64,000 nucleotides of DNA, taken from the NCBI GenBank assembly GCA_903955385.1, contig CAJBNH010000032.1, positions 62,001 to 126,000 on the forward strand. Reading direction: 5' to 3'. The stretch comes from an uncultured Myxococcales bacterium (GTDB lineage Bacteria; Myxococcota_A; UBA9042). Shown piece after piece: positions 43,221 to 51,933 of the stretch (the first letter of the stretch is position 1; every line of letters begins with the position of its first letter). The notes under the pieces were generated by a model. That model was not told the origin of the DNA and did not search any database. It worked only from the letters and a program-made list of their open reading frames with translations. The position numbers and the translations under genes are program-made.

Positions 43221-44099
43221 TCAGGCGATGCGCGCGGCCGAGTGGTGGTCGATCTGGAACTTCGCCAGCTTGCACATGAACCACGGCAGATAGATACCCA
43301 GCGTGATCGCCGTCAGCAGGTAGCCGACCAGGAACGTGACGAAGTACTCGCCGCCCTTGCCGTCAAAGTCCATGCGCCAAGTGCCGCCGCCCGTGACGTT
43401 GATCTGGGTGTGCTGTGACTGGTAACGCCACACGTTGACCTGCATCCAGAAGCTGTAGATGCCGAACGTGATCATGGTCAGCAGGTAACCGACGAAGATC
43501 ACACCAAAGAACGAGCCGCCGGTGCCGGTGAACTGGAAAGTGGCGGCTTCCTCGTCGTTCTCAGCGATGCGGACGTCGGCGCAGATGCGACGGGTCAGGC
43601 CCACCAGAAACCAGGCGCCGTAGATGCCGAACGTGATCATGGTCAGCAGCATGCCGCCCACGATCGGCCCGAATAGACCACCGCCGGTGCCCAGGTACTT
43701 CAGGCGATAGGGGGTGCCGTCCTCTGCGGTGCCGTTGGTGTGGTCCAGCATGATGCGCAGCAGGCGCGCCACGATCCACGGCGTCACCAGTCCGAGCGTC
43801 AGCGGCAGCAGGACGTAGGCCATCAGCAACGTCAGGAAGAACTGGCCGCCGGTGCCCGAAAAGCTCAGGCGCACGTTGCCCCGCGGGGTCTGCAGCGTGG
43901 TGTTTTCGTAGAACCAGCGGATCAGGCCCGCCACGAACCACGGCGTGTAGATGCCCAGCGTGAGGAGCGTCAGTAGTGCGCCTATCAGGACTTGAACGAA
44001 CAGCCCACCGCCCGTTCCGGTGAAGACGGGGCGGACGATCGCGTCAGGCCCGGTGCCGCCGGCGAATCCGGACTGAGGAGCAGCATTGGCAAACGTCAT
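43221..44099 (-). CDS. DUF898-family membrane protein built from five repeats
   Basis: 292 aa. The protein is five successive copies of one module of about 58 residues: a glycine turn (FTGTGGGLF, FSGTGGQFF, YLGTGGGLF, FTGTGGSFF, FDGKGGEYF) then a hydrophobic hairpin (LLTLLTLGIYTPWF, LLPLTLGLVTPWI, LLTMITFGIYGAWF, LLTMITFGIYSFWM, LLTAITLGIYLPWF) and a charged strand. This is the DUF898/YjgN pattern, in which two or three copies are usual. The function of the family is unknown. The start at 44099 is chosen because the preceding residues are not membrane-like. It heads a leftward unit with the TMTC-like and S1 genes. Confidence 0.82.
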   Translation of the reverse strand: MTFANAAPQSGFAGGTGPDAIVRPVFTGTGGGLFVQVLIGALLTLLTLGIYTPWFVAGLIRWFYENTTLQTPRGNVRLSFSGTGGQFFLTLLMAYVLLPLTLGLVTPWIVARLLRIMLDHTNGTAEDGTPYRLKYLGTGGGLFGPIVGGMLLTMITFGIYGAWFLVGLTRRICADVRIAENDEEAATFQFTGTGGSFFGVIFVGYLLTMITFGIYSFWMQVNVWRYQSQHTQINVTGGGTWRMDFDGKGGEYFVTFLVGYLLTAITLGIYLPWFMCKLAKFQIDHHSAARIA

Positions 44100-44307
44100 C
44101 GGGAACTCCTGTCCGTGGACGGAAGGTGCGGGGACGCGGCGCGCCCACGAAGGGTGAAGAAGCACGAGCTTAGACTGCGCACAGACCCGCTCGCAACCGG
44201 AATTCCCCGACCACTATCCGTCCTGTTTGGGGACGGATCGGCTGTGCCGTCAGGGCAAAGGGACCGACAGCGGGGCGGTGCCGATGATGCGTATCTGCGG
44301 AGATAAC

Positions 44308-44336
44308 TTGCGTTCTCTTCGGTCCACTCCTAGTCT
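44308..44336 (+). promoter_or_regulatory. Weak candidate promoter before the Cys-repeat gene
   Basis: TTGCGT at 44308-44313, a 17-nt spacer and TAGTCT at 44331-44336. Spacing is ideal, but each box matches consensus at only three of six bases. It lies in the divergent region between the DUF898 gene and the giant lipoprotein gene, about 57 bp before its ATG. Confidence 0.25.
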
Positions 44337-44392
44337 GCCCGGGTTTGGCGCGAGCACTTGGCTGCTCTTTTGCGCCGACCCTGAAGGACCTC

Positions 44393-47300
44393 ATGGCGAA
44401 CGCTGGCAGCCGGCTGCAAGTCCGCGCGTCGCTTGTGCTTTTGCCGCTTGCGCTTGTCGCGGCCTGCGCCAGCCCTGACCCGACGCCACCGTTGTCGGTC
44501 GTTTCCTACACCGGCACGACCGATCTGGGCGTGGTGCTGCCCGACGCGGCGACGGACACGGTCGAGCCCGAGCCGGACGTTCAGGACGCCACGGACGCGA
44601 CGGTCACCGACGCTGACGACGTCACGGCCACCACCGACGCCGACGTCACCGATGCTGCTGAGGACGTCCCGGACACCGACGATGCTCAAGCCGACGTTGA
44701 CACGACCCCCGACGTGCCACCGCCCGCGTGTCTGCAGCTGGGCTGCACCGACGGCAACCCATGCACCGACGATCACTGCGATGCGGTGACCGGCTGCGTG
44801 TTCACGCCCAACGCCTTTCCCTGCAGCGATGGCAACGCGTGTACGCAGGGTGACGCGTGCCAGAACGCTGCCTGCAAGCCCGGCGCGGCAGTCATTTGCA
44901 ACGACGGCAACGCGTGCACCAACGAGGTCTGCAATTCCGCGACCGGCTGCGTGTTTTCCCCCAACGCGGTCGCCTGCGACGACGGCAACGTGTGCACCTC
45001 GGGCGACGCCTGCAAGAACGCCTCGTGTCAGTCCGGCGTGCTGCAGGCTTGCGCCGACGGCAACGCTTGCACCCACGACGTCTGTGACGCCCAGTCAGGC
45101 TGCGTCTTCCCTCCCCGCAGTGGCCCCTGCGACGACGCCGACTCCTGTACCGTCAGCGACCTCTGCAAGAACGGCGCCTGCCAGCCCGGCCAGCCCATGC
45201 CCTGCGACGACGGCAACTTCTGCACCACCGATGCCTGTTTGAACGGCAAGGGCTGCGTCTTCTCGTTCACGACTAGCCCCTGCGACGACGGCAACGCGTG
45301 CACCTCCCAGTCCGCGTGCGCGCAGGGCGAGTGCGTCGGCACCGCCGCGACCGTGTGCAGCGACGGCAACGGCTGTACGCTGGATAGCTGCGACCCGACG
45401 AAGGGCTGCGTGTTCGCTGCCAACACGCTGCCGTGTTCCGACGGGGACCAGTGCACCCAAGGCGACGTGTGTGGTCAAAGCGCGTGTCAGCCCGGAGCCA
45501 AGATCGCCTGCAGCGACGGCAACGCCTGCACCGACGACACGTGCAACCCCCTGACCGGCTGCGTGTATGCGCCGAACACCGCGCCGTGCGACGACGGCAG
45601 CGCTTGTTCTTCGGGCGACCGCTGCGGCCAAGGGGCCTGCCAGCCCGGCACCGCGGTCACATGCACCGACGGCAACCTCTGCACCGACGACAGCTGCAAC
45701 CCCGCAGTCGGCTGCGTGTTCACCGCCAACACCGCGCCCTGTCAGGACGGCGACGCCTGCACCGTCGATGATGCGTGCGCTGCCGCAGCCTGCCGACCCG
45801 GCGCGGCGCGCACCTGTCAGGATGGCAACGCGTGTACCGACGACACGTGCAACCCTCTGACCGGCTGCGTGTATGCGCCGAACACGGTGGCTTGCGACGA
45901 CAAGGACGCCTGCACCAAGGGTGACGCGTGCCAGTCCGGCTCGTGCCAGCGAGGAACGGCCATCCCCTGCAACGACCAGAACCCGTGCACCGACGACACG
46001 TGCAACCCCCTGAGCGGCTGCGTATTTTCTGCCAACACCGCGCCTTGTGACGACGGCAGCGCCTGCACCTTGAAGGATGCGTGCCAGGGGTCTGCCTGCC
46101 AGCCCGGCGCCCCTCGCACTTGCGACGACGGCAATCTCTGCACCGACGACAGCTGCAACGCCGCCACCGGCTGCGCGGCCACGCCCAACACCGCCCCCTG
46201 CAACGACAACAGCGCCTGCACCCAAGGCGACCTGTGCTCTGGCGGGTCGTGCGCTCCCGGCGCTTTTCTGGTCTGTCAGGACGGCAATCCGTGCACCGAC
46301 GACGCCTGCAACCCTTCGACCGGCTGCGTGTTTTCCGCCAACACCGCCCCGTGTGACGACAGCAGTGCCTGTACGCTGAACGATGCCTGTCAGGGGTCGG
46401 CCTGCCAGCCCGGGGCGCCGCTCACCTGCAACGACGGCAACCCCTGCACCGACGACGGCTGCGAGGCTGCGACCGGCTGTATCGTCACGTCCAACGCCGC
46501 CCCGTGCGACGACGGAAACGCGTGTACTGCCAACGACGGCTGCGTGCAGGGCGCCTGCGTGTCCGGTGCGCCGCTTGCCTGTGACGACAAGAATCCCTGC
46601 ACGGACGACAGCTGTCAGGGCCAGCAGGGCTGCCTGCACGCGGCGAACACGGCGACCTGTGAGGATGGTGACGCCTGTACCCAAGGCGAGTTCTGCGCGG
46701 GCGGCGCATGTCAACCGGGCAAGGCCGTGACCTGCAGCGACGGCAACAACTGCACCTTCGACCTGTGCAACTCGATGACCGGCTGCGTCTTTCCCCCCAA
46801 CGACAACGCCGCGTGCGACCCGGGCGACCTGTGCGTTGCTGGCGGCACCTGTCAGGCCGGAAAGTGCCAGCCGGGCGCGGTGGTCTCGTGCGACGACGGC
46901 AACCCCTGCAGCGACGATGCCTGCGTCCCGGCCACGGGCTGCACCCACACGGCCAACACCGGCCCCTGCGAGGACAGCAACGCCTGCACGCTGGGCGACA
47001 CCTGTCAGGCGTTCGTGTGCATCCCGGGTGGCCAGAACATCTCGTGCACCGACGGCAATCCCTGTACCACGGACCAATGCGACCCGGCGCTAGGCTGCTC
47101 GTACCCGCCCGTCACCGGCACCTGCGATGACGGCAACGCCTGTACCCAGGCCGACACCTGTCAGGGCGGCAGCTGCGTGGGCGGTTCTGCGACCGTCTGC
47201 AACGACGGCAACACGTGCACCGACGATGCGTGTGGCCCTGCAACCGGCTGCTTCTTCACGAACAACGTGGCCTCTTGCGACGACGGCAATGCGTGCTCGA

Positions 47301-50011
47301 CCGGCGACAAGTGCGCGACAGGCAGCTGCTCTTCAGGCGCGGTGCTGTCCTGCCAGGACGGCAACCCGTGCACCGACACCAGCTGCGGCCCGGCAACCGG
47401 CTGCCAGTACCTGCCGATGGCCGGCCCCTGCGTGGACGGCGACGCATGCACAACGGGCGAGACCTGCGTCGGGGTCGTCTGCACACCCGGAGCCGCCGTC
47501 ACCTGTCAGGACGGCAACCCGTGCACGACCGACGCTTGCAACCCCGTCACGGGCTGCTCTTTCCAAGTCATCACGGGCGCTTGTGAGGACGGCGACGCCT
47601 GCACGAGCGGCGACGTATGCAAGTCAGGCACCTGCGTTCCGGGACCAGCGGTTGTCTGCACGGACAGCAACCCTTGCACCGACGACAGCTGCAGTTTCTG
47701 GCTGGGCTGCCAGTTCACGTCCAACAAGGCCCCGTGCGACGACGGAACTGCGTGCACGGTCGGCGACGGGTGCCTCAACGGCGTCTGCACTTCCGGAGCC
47801 CCGCCGAACTGCGACGACGGCAACGCCTGCACCGACGATGTGTGCAACCCCTTGGGCGGGTGCACGTCGACGGCCAATGCGTTGCCTTGCTCCGACGGCA
47901 ATGCCTGCACCAACGGCGACATCTGCAAGTCGGGTGCCTGCGCGACGGGCGCACCGCTGCCCTGCTCGGACGGCAACATCTGTACGACCGACTCGTGCAA
48001 CCCGCTGAGCGGCTGTGCCTTCCCCCAGAACACCGACCCCTGCGACGACGGCACTGCGTGCACGTTGGGCGACAAGTGCGCGGGTGGCTTGTGCAAGGCA
48101 GGTACCCCGCTGGTCTGCGCCGACGGCAATCTTTGCACCGACGATGTGTGCGACGCCAAACTGGGCTGTACCTATCCCGCCAACACGGCCGCCTGCGACG
48201 ACGGCAACAACTGCACCGGCCCCGACGTCTGTGCGGCCGGCGCGTGCAAGCCCCCCGTGATCACCTGCGACGACAAGGACCCGTGCACGATCGACGCCTG
48301 CCAGCCCGCCGACGGGTCTTGCACGAATACCTTCTTTCCTGGGCCGGGTTGTGTGCCCTCGATTCAGGGAACGGTCACCTACACCTGGGTCAACGCCAAC
48401 GACAGCATCACGGAGGGCGGGGCGCGTATCGAGTACGGCACAGCGGCGGACCGCCCGGCGCGACGCGTGCTGGTCGAGGCGATTGACGCGGCCGATGGCG
48501 TGACGTTGCGCGCGACCACGTCCACCGACGATCTGGGCCGCTATACCCTGACGACGCCGGCCGGCCTCCCGGTCAAGGTGCGGGTGTCGGCACGCGTTTC
48601 TAGCGCCGCCTACACGGCCGACGGGATTGGCGACGACAACTGCAAGGGCGCGTCGTTCGACTTCCAGGTTCGCGACAATACTTCGGGTTATGCGCTGTAC
48701 ACGATGGAGGGACCCGCCGCCGTGGCCGCACCGCTGAAGGGGAACGACCTGCACGCCGGGATGCAGTGGGACATCGCCTATCTGGACCGCACCGCCGCAC
48801 CTTTTGCGATTGCGGATACGGCGGTGACTGTGTTGGAGACCGTGTGTCAGGGCCAGGCGAACATCGCGCTGCCGACGCTTTGGTTGAACTGGGCGGTGAA
48901 CAACGTCGAGGTCAACGGCGACAAGACCAAGGGCCAGATCGGCACGGCGCATTACACGCGTGAGTCGATCGGCATGACGCTGCGCCCCGTCATCTACCTG
49001 CGGGGCAAGGAAGACTCGAACACCGACGAGTACGACGACCACATCGTAGCGCACGAGATGACGCACTTCCTGACCGACATGTTCTATCGCGACGACAGTC
49101 TGGGCGGCCCCCACGGCTACGGCGACAACCTGGACATGCGGGTGTCGTTCAGCGAGGGCACGGCAAATGCCTTTGCCTCCATGGTCTTGCGCGACCCGGT
49201 ACCGGTCGACACCTCGGGCTGGGGTCAGGCTGGCGGCTGGTCGTTCGACGTCAGTGAGGCGACGCTGCCGACCGAGCGGTCGATGCACAGCGAGTGGGGC
49301 GTGCAGCACTTCATGTGGACGCTGTGGGAGAATCGCGACGCCACGCTTCGCTCTGGCAGCTACGACCGTATCCACGCGGTGCTGGCGAGCACGGCCAGCA
49401 GCCCGGCGCTGATGACGGTGCTGACGTTCGCCGCCGCCTACAACGCAGCCTACGGCGCGACGGGCGACGACCTGAGCAACGTTTGGTCCACGTGGATGCG
49501 TGCGCCGTACAACGCCCTGTGCGTGGGGGCATGCAAGGGCTCGGGCGACGTGGCGGACCCGTGGGACAGCGATGCAGACATCGGTGTGGCCTACGCCACG
49601 GCGTTTGAGTACACGACCGGCACTGGCAAGAAGTACGCCCCCGGCTTCTGGACGGTGTATCCGCTGCTGTCATCGGGCACGCGCATCGGCGACGCGCACG
49701 AGCAGATCCACTTCGGCGTGCCCTTCGACTACTTCAACTGGTACGGCCCCAACCGCTTCTATCGCCTGATCGGCACTGGGGTATCGACCACGGTCGCCGT
49801 CGCCAGTCCCGTGGGCGGGACCTGCGCCCAGAACAATCTGGACATGCAAGTGTTGAGCGTGGGGACCTCGATCGCCTCGGACGGGTCGGCGACGGGCTGC
49901 CCCAGCGTCACGTTCACGCCAAAGGCCGGCGAGTCCTACGTTGTCTGGATCTACGCCCCGACAGGCGCCCCCGTCGAGCTGACGGGCTGGAACGTCGTGA
50001 GGACGCCATGA
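44393..50011 (+). CDS. Giant Cys-repeat lipoprotein with HEMTH metalloprotease-like domain
   Basis: 1872 aa; AAGGA precedes the ATG at 44393. A lipoprotein signal (SLVLLPLALVAAC) leads into an Asp/Thr-rich linker to about residue 115. Residues 118-1320 are 23 full units of 51 residues plus a half unit, each with eight Cys in a C-x-DGN-x-CT-x-D-x-C pattern, like the Dictyostelium CTDC repeat. Residues about 1325-1415 form a carboxypeptidase-regulatory-like beta sandwich (ARRVLVEAIDAADGVTLRAT). Then comes a zinc-metalloprotease-like domain with HEMTH (His1554, Glu1555, His1558) and SEGTANAF (Glu1588), a spacing seen in gluzincin-type enzymes. The repeats probably need disulphides and may bind calcium. 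A surface-anchored protease or adhesin is inferred. Confidence 0.82.
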   Translation: MANAGSRLQVRASLVLLPLALVAACASPDPTPPLSVVSYTGTTDLGVVLPDAATDTVEPEPDVQDATDATVTDADDVTATTDADVTDAAEDVPDTDDAQADVDTTPDVPPPACLQLGCTDGNPCTDDHCDAVTGCVFTPNAFPCSDGNACTQGDACQNAACKPGAAVICNDGNACTNEVCNSATGCVFSPNAVACDDGNVCTSGDACKNASCQSGVLQACADGNACTHDVCDAQSGCVFPPRSGPCDDADSCTVSDLCKNGACQPGQPMPCDDGNFCTTDACLNGKGCVFSFTTSPCDDGNACTSQSACAQGECVGTAATVCSDGNGCTLDSCDPTKGCVFAANTLPCSDGDQCTQGDVCGQSACQPGAKIACSDGNACTDDTCNPLTGCVYAPNTAPCDDGSACSSGDRCGQGACQPGTAVTCTDGNLCTDDSCNPAVGCVFTANTAPCQDGDACTVDDACAAAACRPGAARTCQDGNACTDDTCNPLTGCVYAPNTVACDDKDACTKGDACQSGSCQRGTAIPCNDQNPCTDDTCNPLSGCVFSANTAPCDDGSACTLKDACQGSACQPGAPRTCDDGNLCTDDSCNAATGCAATPNTAPCNDNSACTQGDLCSGGSCAPGAFLVCQDGNPCTDDACNPSTGCVFSANTAPCDDSSACTLNDACQGSACQPGAPLTCNDGNPCTDDGCEAATGCIVTSNAAPCDDGNACTANDGCVQGACVSGAPLACDDKNPCTDDSCQGQQGCLHAANTATCEDGDACTQGEFCAGGACQPGKAVTCSDGNNCTFDLCNSMTGCVFPPNDNAACDPGDLCVAGGTCQAGKCQPGAVVSCDDGNPCSDDACVPATGCTHTANTGPCEDSNACTLGDTCQAFVCIPGGQNISCTDGNPCTTDQCDPALGCSYPPVTGTCDDGNACTQADTCQGGSCVGGSATVCNDGNTCTDDACGPATGCFFTNNVASCDDGNACSTGDKCATGSCSSGAVLSCQDGNPCTDTSCGPATGCQYLPMAGPCVDGDACTTGETCVGVVCTPGAAVTCQDGNPCTTDACNPVTGCSFQVITGACEDGDACTSGDVCKSGTCVPGPAVVCTDSNPCTDDSCSFWLGCQFTSNKAPCDDGTACTVGDGCLNGVCTSGAPPNCDDGNACTDDVCNPLGGCTSTANALPCSDGNACTNGDICKSGACATGAPLPCSDGNICTTDSCNPLSGCAFPQNTDPCDDGTACTLGDKCAGGLCKAGTPLVCADGNLCTDDVCDAKLGCTYPANTAACDDGNNCTGPDVCAAGACKPPVITCDDKDPCTIDACQPADGSCTNTFFPGPGCVPSIQGTVTYTWVNANDSITEGGARIEYGTAADRPARRVLVEAIDAADGVTLRATTSTDDLGRYTLTTPAGLPVKVRVSARVSSAAYTADGIGDDNCKGASFDFQVRDNTSGYALYTMEGPAAVAAPLKGNDLHAGMQWDIAYLDRTAAPFAIADTAVTVLETVCQGQANIALPTLWLNWAVNNVEVNGDKTKGQIGTAHYTRESIGMTLRPVIYLRGKEDSNTDEYDDHIVAHEMTHFLTDMFYRDDSLGGPHGYGDNLDMRVSFSEGTANAFASMVLRDPVPVDTSGWGQAGGWSFDVSEATLPTERSMHSEWGVQHFMWTLWENRDATLRSGSYDRIHAVLASTASSPALMTVLTFAAAYNAAYGATGDDLSNVWSTWMRAPYNALCVGACKGSGDVADPWDSDADIGVAYATAFEYTTGTGKKYAPGFWTVYPLLSSGTRIGDAHEQIHFGVPFDYFNWYGPNRFYRLIGTGVSTTVAVASPVGGTCAQNNLDMQVLSVGTSIASDGSATGCPSVTFTPKAGESYVVWIYAPTGAPVELTGWNVVRTP
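44744..48352 (+). repeat. 23.5 tandem 153-bp units encoding CTDC-type Cys repeats
   Basis: The array runs from Cys118 to Cys1320 of the giant lipoprotein. Units 1-13 and 16-22 are 51 residues; units 14 and 15 are 52 and unit 23 is 50. Consensus: C-x-DGN-x-CT-x-D-x-C-(5)-GC, then a linker with N-T-A-P, C-x-DG-x-ACT-x-x-D-x-C, a short loop, C-x-PG. Near-identical DNA recurs two units apart: the stretch from 45535 reappears from 45841 (306 bp later) with one change in about 45 bases, and units 9-10 resemble 11-12, pointing to two-unit duplications. Confidence 0.92.
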
Positions 50012-50547
50012 CCGCTCGCTGCTGGCCCCTGCTGTTTCTGGTCGTCGCGGCTGCGTGTCAGGCACCCGCGGGCACACCGGATGTGTCCGTGGCCGCGAAA
50101 ATCCCGAGGGCGGAAGCTGGGTTTCCGCTGGCATCGAGCCCCGCCTCGCCGTTTCGCGCATGGACCAGCCGTCAGGGGCCGGTCGCCGCCGGTCGCGACC
50201 ACAGCTTTCAGGTCACGGTGCAGCCGCGACAGGCTTGCTCGCAGGTCGAGGTCACGCTGCGCGGTCTGGACGGTGTGCAGGTCCACGGCGGCGAGCGGGT
50301 GTCGCTGGGGCGGCTGAACCCGGGCGAGCAGCGGCCCCGGTCCGCGGCGCTGCGGGTGTCGTCCGGCGTGGCCGGCTACGTGGCGGTGGACCTCGCGTGC
50401 CGCGATGCGCTGGGCCGACTGCAGGGCACCAGTCTGGTGTTTCCCGCGTCGGCGCAGGGAGCAGCCTATCGAACCCGGCAGCTGGGTCGGATCGAGAAGG
50501 CCGCGAACGGCGAGCGCATTGTCGTTTTGCCGGCGACGCAGCGGTAG
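50008..50547 (+). CDS. Small lipoprotein coupled to the Cys-repeat gene
   Basis: 179 aa. The ATG overlaps the upstream stop as ATGA. Signal [17 protein letters not shown] gives a lipidated Cys at about 17. The mature part has a beta-sandwich look ([38 protein letters not shown]) with one internal Cys pair. I do not recognise a family. Translational coupling to the metalloprotease-like lipoprotein suggests a partner, perhaps a propeptide-like inhibitor or an assembly factor; this is inference from position. Confidence 0.65.
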   Translation: MTARCWPLLFLVVAAACQAPAGTPDVSVAAKIPRAEAGFPLASSPASPFRAWTSRQGPVAAGRDHSFQVTVQPRQACSQVEVTLRGLDGVQVHGGERVSLGRLNPGEQRPRSAALRVSSGVAGYVAVDLACRDALGRLQGTSLVFPASAQGAAYRTRQLGRIEKAANGERIVVLPATQR

Positions 50548-50593
50548 TTCTTCGCTGACCTTGGCAGCCTCACCCTCACAGGAGCATTTCTCG

Positions 50594-50932
50594 ATGATTA
50601 CCACCGCATCTGGCCTGCAGTACGTCGACACCGTGGTCGGCACCGGCGACTCCCCCGTCCGCGGCAAGCGCGTGACCGTGCACTACACGGGCCGGCTGAC
50701 CGACGGCAAGAAGTTCGACAGCTCGCTCGACCGCGGCCAGCCGTTCCAGTTCGTGCTGGGCGTGGGTCAGGTCATCAAGGGTTGGGACGAGGGCGTGGCG
50801 TCGATGCTGGTCGGTGGCAAGCGCACGTTGACCGTTCCCGGCGACCTTGGCTACGGTCTGCGCGGCTACCCGGGCCTCATCCCTCCCAACGCCACCTTGG
50901 TGTTCGACGTGGAGCTGCTCGGCGTGGGGTGA
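50594..50932 (+). CDS. FKBP-type peptidyl-prolyl cis-trans isomerase
   Basis: 112 aa, the length of a minimal FKBP. The signatures [40 protein letters not shown] and [20 protein letters not shown] are all present, including the active-site Tyr, Asp, Phe, Trp and the YG..g..g-iPpn loop. It isomerises Xaa-Pro bonds. The start ATG at 50594 follows CAGGAGCATTTCTCG. There is no signal peptide, so it is cytoplasmic. It lies 46 bp after the small lipoprotein and 58 bp before the PRMT-like gene. Confidence 0.93.
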   Translation: MITTASGLQYVDTVVGTGDSPVRGKRVTVHYTGRLTDGKKFDSSLDRGQPFQFVLGVGQVIKGWDEGVASMLVGGKRTLTVPGDLGYGLRGYPGLIPPNATLVFDVELLGVG

Positions 50933-50990
50933 TGCCCGGCGGCTGCGCGCTGTCCAGCCGCAGGTCCAACCACCGGGAGACGAGGGCCTC

Positions 50991-51914
50991 ATGAGCCGCG
51001 GTCACTTCATCGGTCTGAACCATCACCGCATCATGCTGGCCGACCAGACCCGCATGGACGCGTATGCCCGCGCCATTGCCGAGGTGGTTCGGCCCGGTGA
51101 CGTGGTGGTCGACGTCGGCACTGGAACCGGCGTGCTGGCAATGTGGGCGGCCCAGGCCGGCGCTCGACGGGTCTATGCCATCGAGCCGCACGAGATCATC
51201 CAGGTGGCGCGCAGCGTCGCGGCCGACAACGGCTTGGAAAACATCGTGTTTCTGCAGGCGGACAGTCGCGAAGTCACCCTGCCAGAGCCGGCCGACGTGG
51301 TGCTGACCGAGTGCATGGGCAACTTCTTCGTGACCGACGAGATGCAGCCGGTCGTTCGCGACATGGTGCGGTTCTTGCGGCCCGGCGGGCGGCTGATGCC
51401 GACCGGGATCACCCTGTGGCTCGCGCCGGTGTTCGTGCCGCAGTGGCGGGAAGTGTCGTTCTTCGCCGAGCCGGTGGGCGGCCTCGACTTCTCCGCCGCA
51501 CTGGAATTCGCCAGCAATCACGCCTATGTGGTGCACGTCGAGCCAGAGCTGCTGTTGGGGCCTGCGGTGCGCTGGCAGCAGTTTGCCTTGGCCGAGGCGC
51601 CGGACGTGATCCGCGGTCCCGTGACCCTGCCCATCCAGCGCGCGGCGACGCTGCACGGCTTTGCCGGATGGTTTACGGCCGCGCTGTCGCCGTCGGTCGA
51701 TCTGGACACCGGACCCGGCACCCGTACCCACTGGGGCCAGATGCTGTTTCCCGTCGATCCGGTGTCGGTGCGACCGGGAGACAGCGTCGCTCTCGACCTC
51801 GATCTGGCCATGGACCCGCGTTACCGCCACGTCTTCGCTTGGCACGGCGAGGTGCTGCGAGAGGGCAAGGTCGTGGCGGCTTTCGACAAGTCGACGGCGC
51901 GTCGGTTCGGCTAG
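50991..51914 (+). CDS. PRMT-like class I SAM methyltransferase
   Basis: 307 aa. The order of blocks follows eukaryotic protein arginine methyltransferases: HHRIMLADQTRMDAYARAI (the H--ML-D--R--Y helix), SAM motif I VVDVGTGTGVLAMWAAQAGA, the acidic end of the next strand YAIEPHE, then a double-E-like loop TECMGNFFVTDE (Glu107, with Asp116/Glu117 at the second position), and THWGQMLFPVDP, the THW loop. The second acid at the canonical spacing is Asp rather than Glu. The ATG at 50991 follows GGGAGACGAGGGCCTC. It may methylate arginine or a related group on proteins; the substrate cannot be told. It sits 58 bp after the FKBP gene. Confidence 0.8.
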   Translation: MSRGHFIGLNHHRIMLADQTRMDAYARAIAEVVRPGDVVVDVGTGTGVLAMWAAQAGARRVYAIEPHEIIQVARSVAADNGLENIVFLQADSREVTLPEPADVVLTECMGNFFVTDEMQPVVRDMVRFLRPGGRLMPTGITLWLAPVFVPQWREVSFFAEPVGGLDFSAALEFASNHAYVVHVEPELLLGPAVRWQQFALAEAPDVIRGPVTLPIQRAATLHGFAGWFTAALSPSVDLDTGPGTRTHWGQMLFPVDPVSVRPGDSVALDLDLAMDPRYRHVFAWHGEVLREGKVVAAFDKSTARRFG

Positions 51915-51933
51915 CGGCGGCAGGTAGCCCGGT

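Noticed and set aside
45095-47077. Long repetitive open frames antisense to the Cys-repeat array
   Set aside because: They only mirror the 153-bp DNA period of the real gene; there is no start context or known domain.
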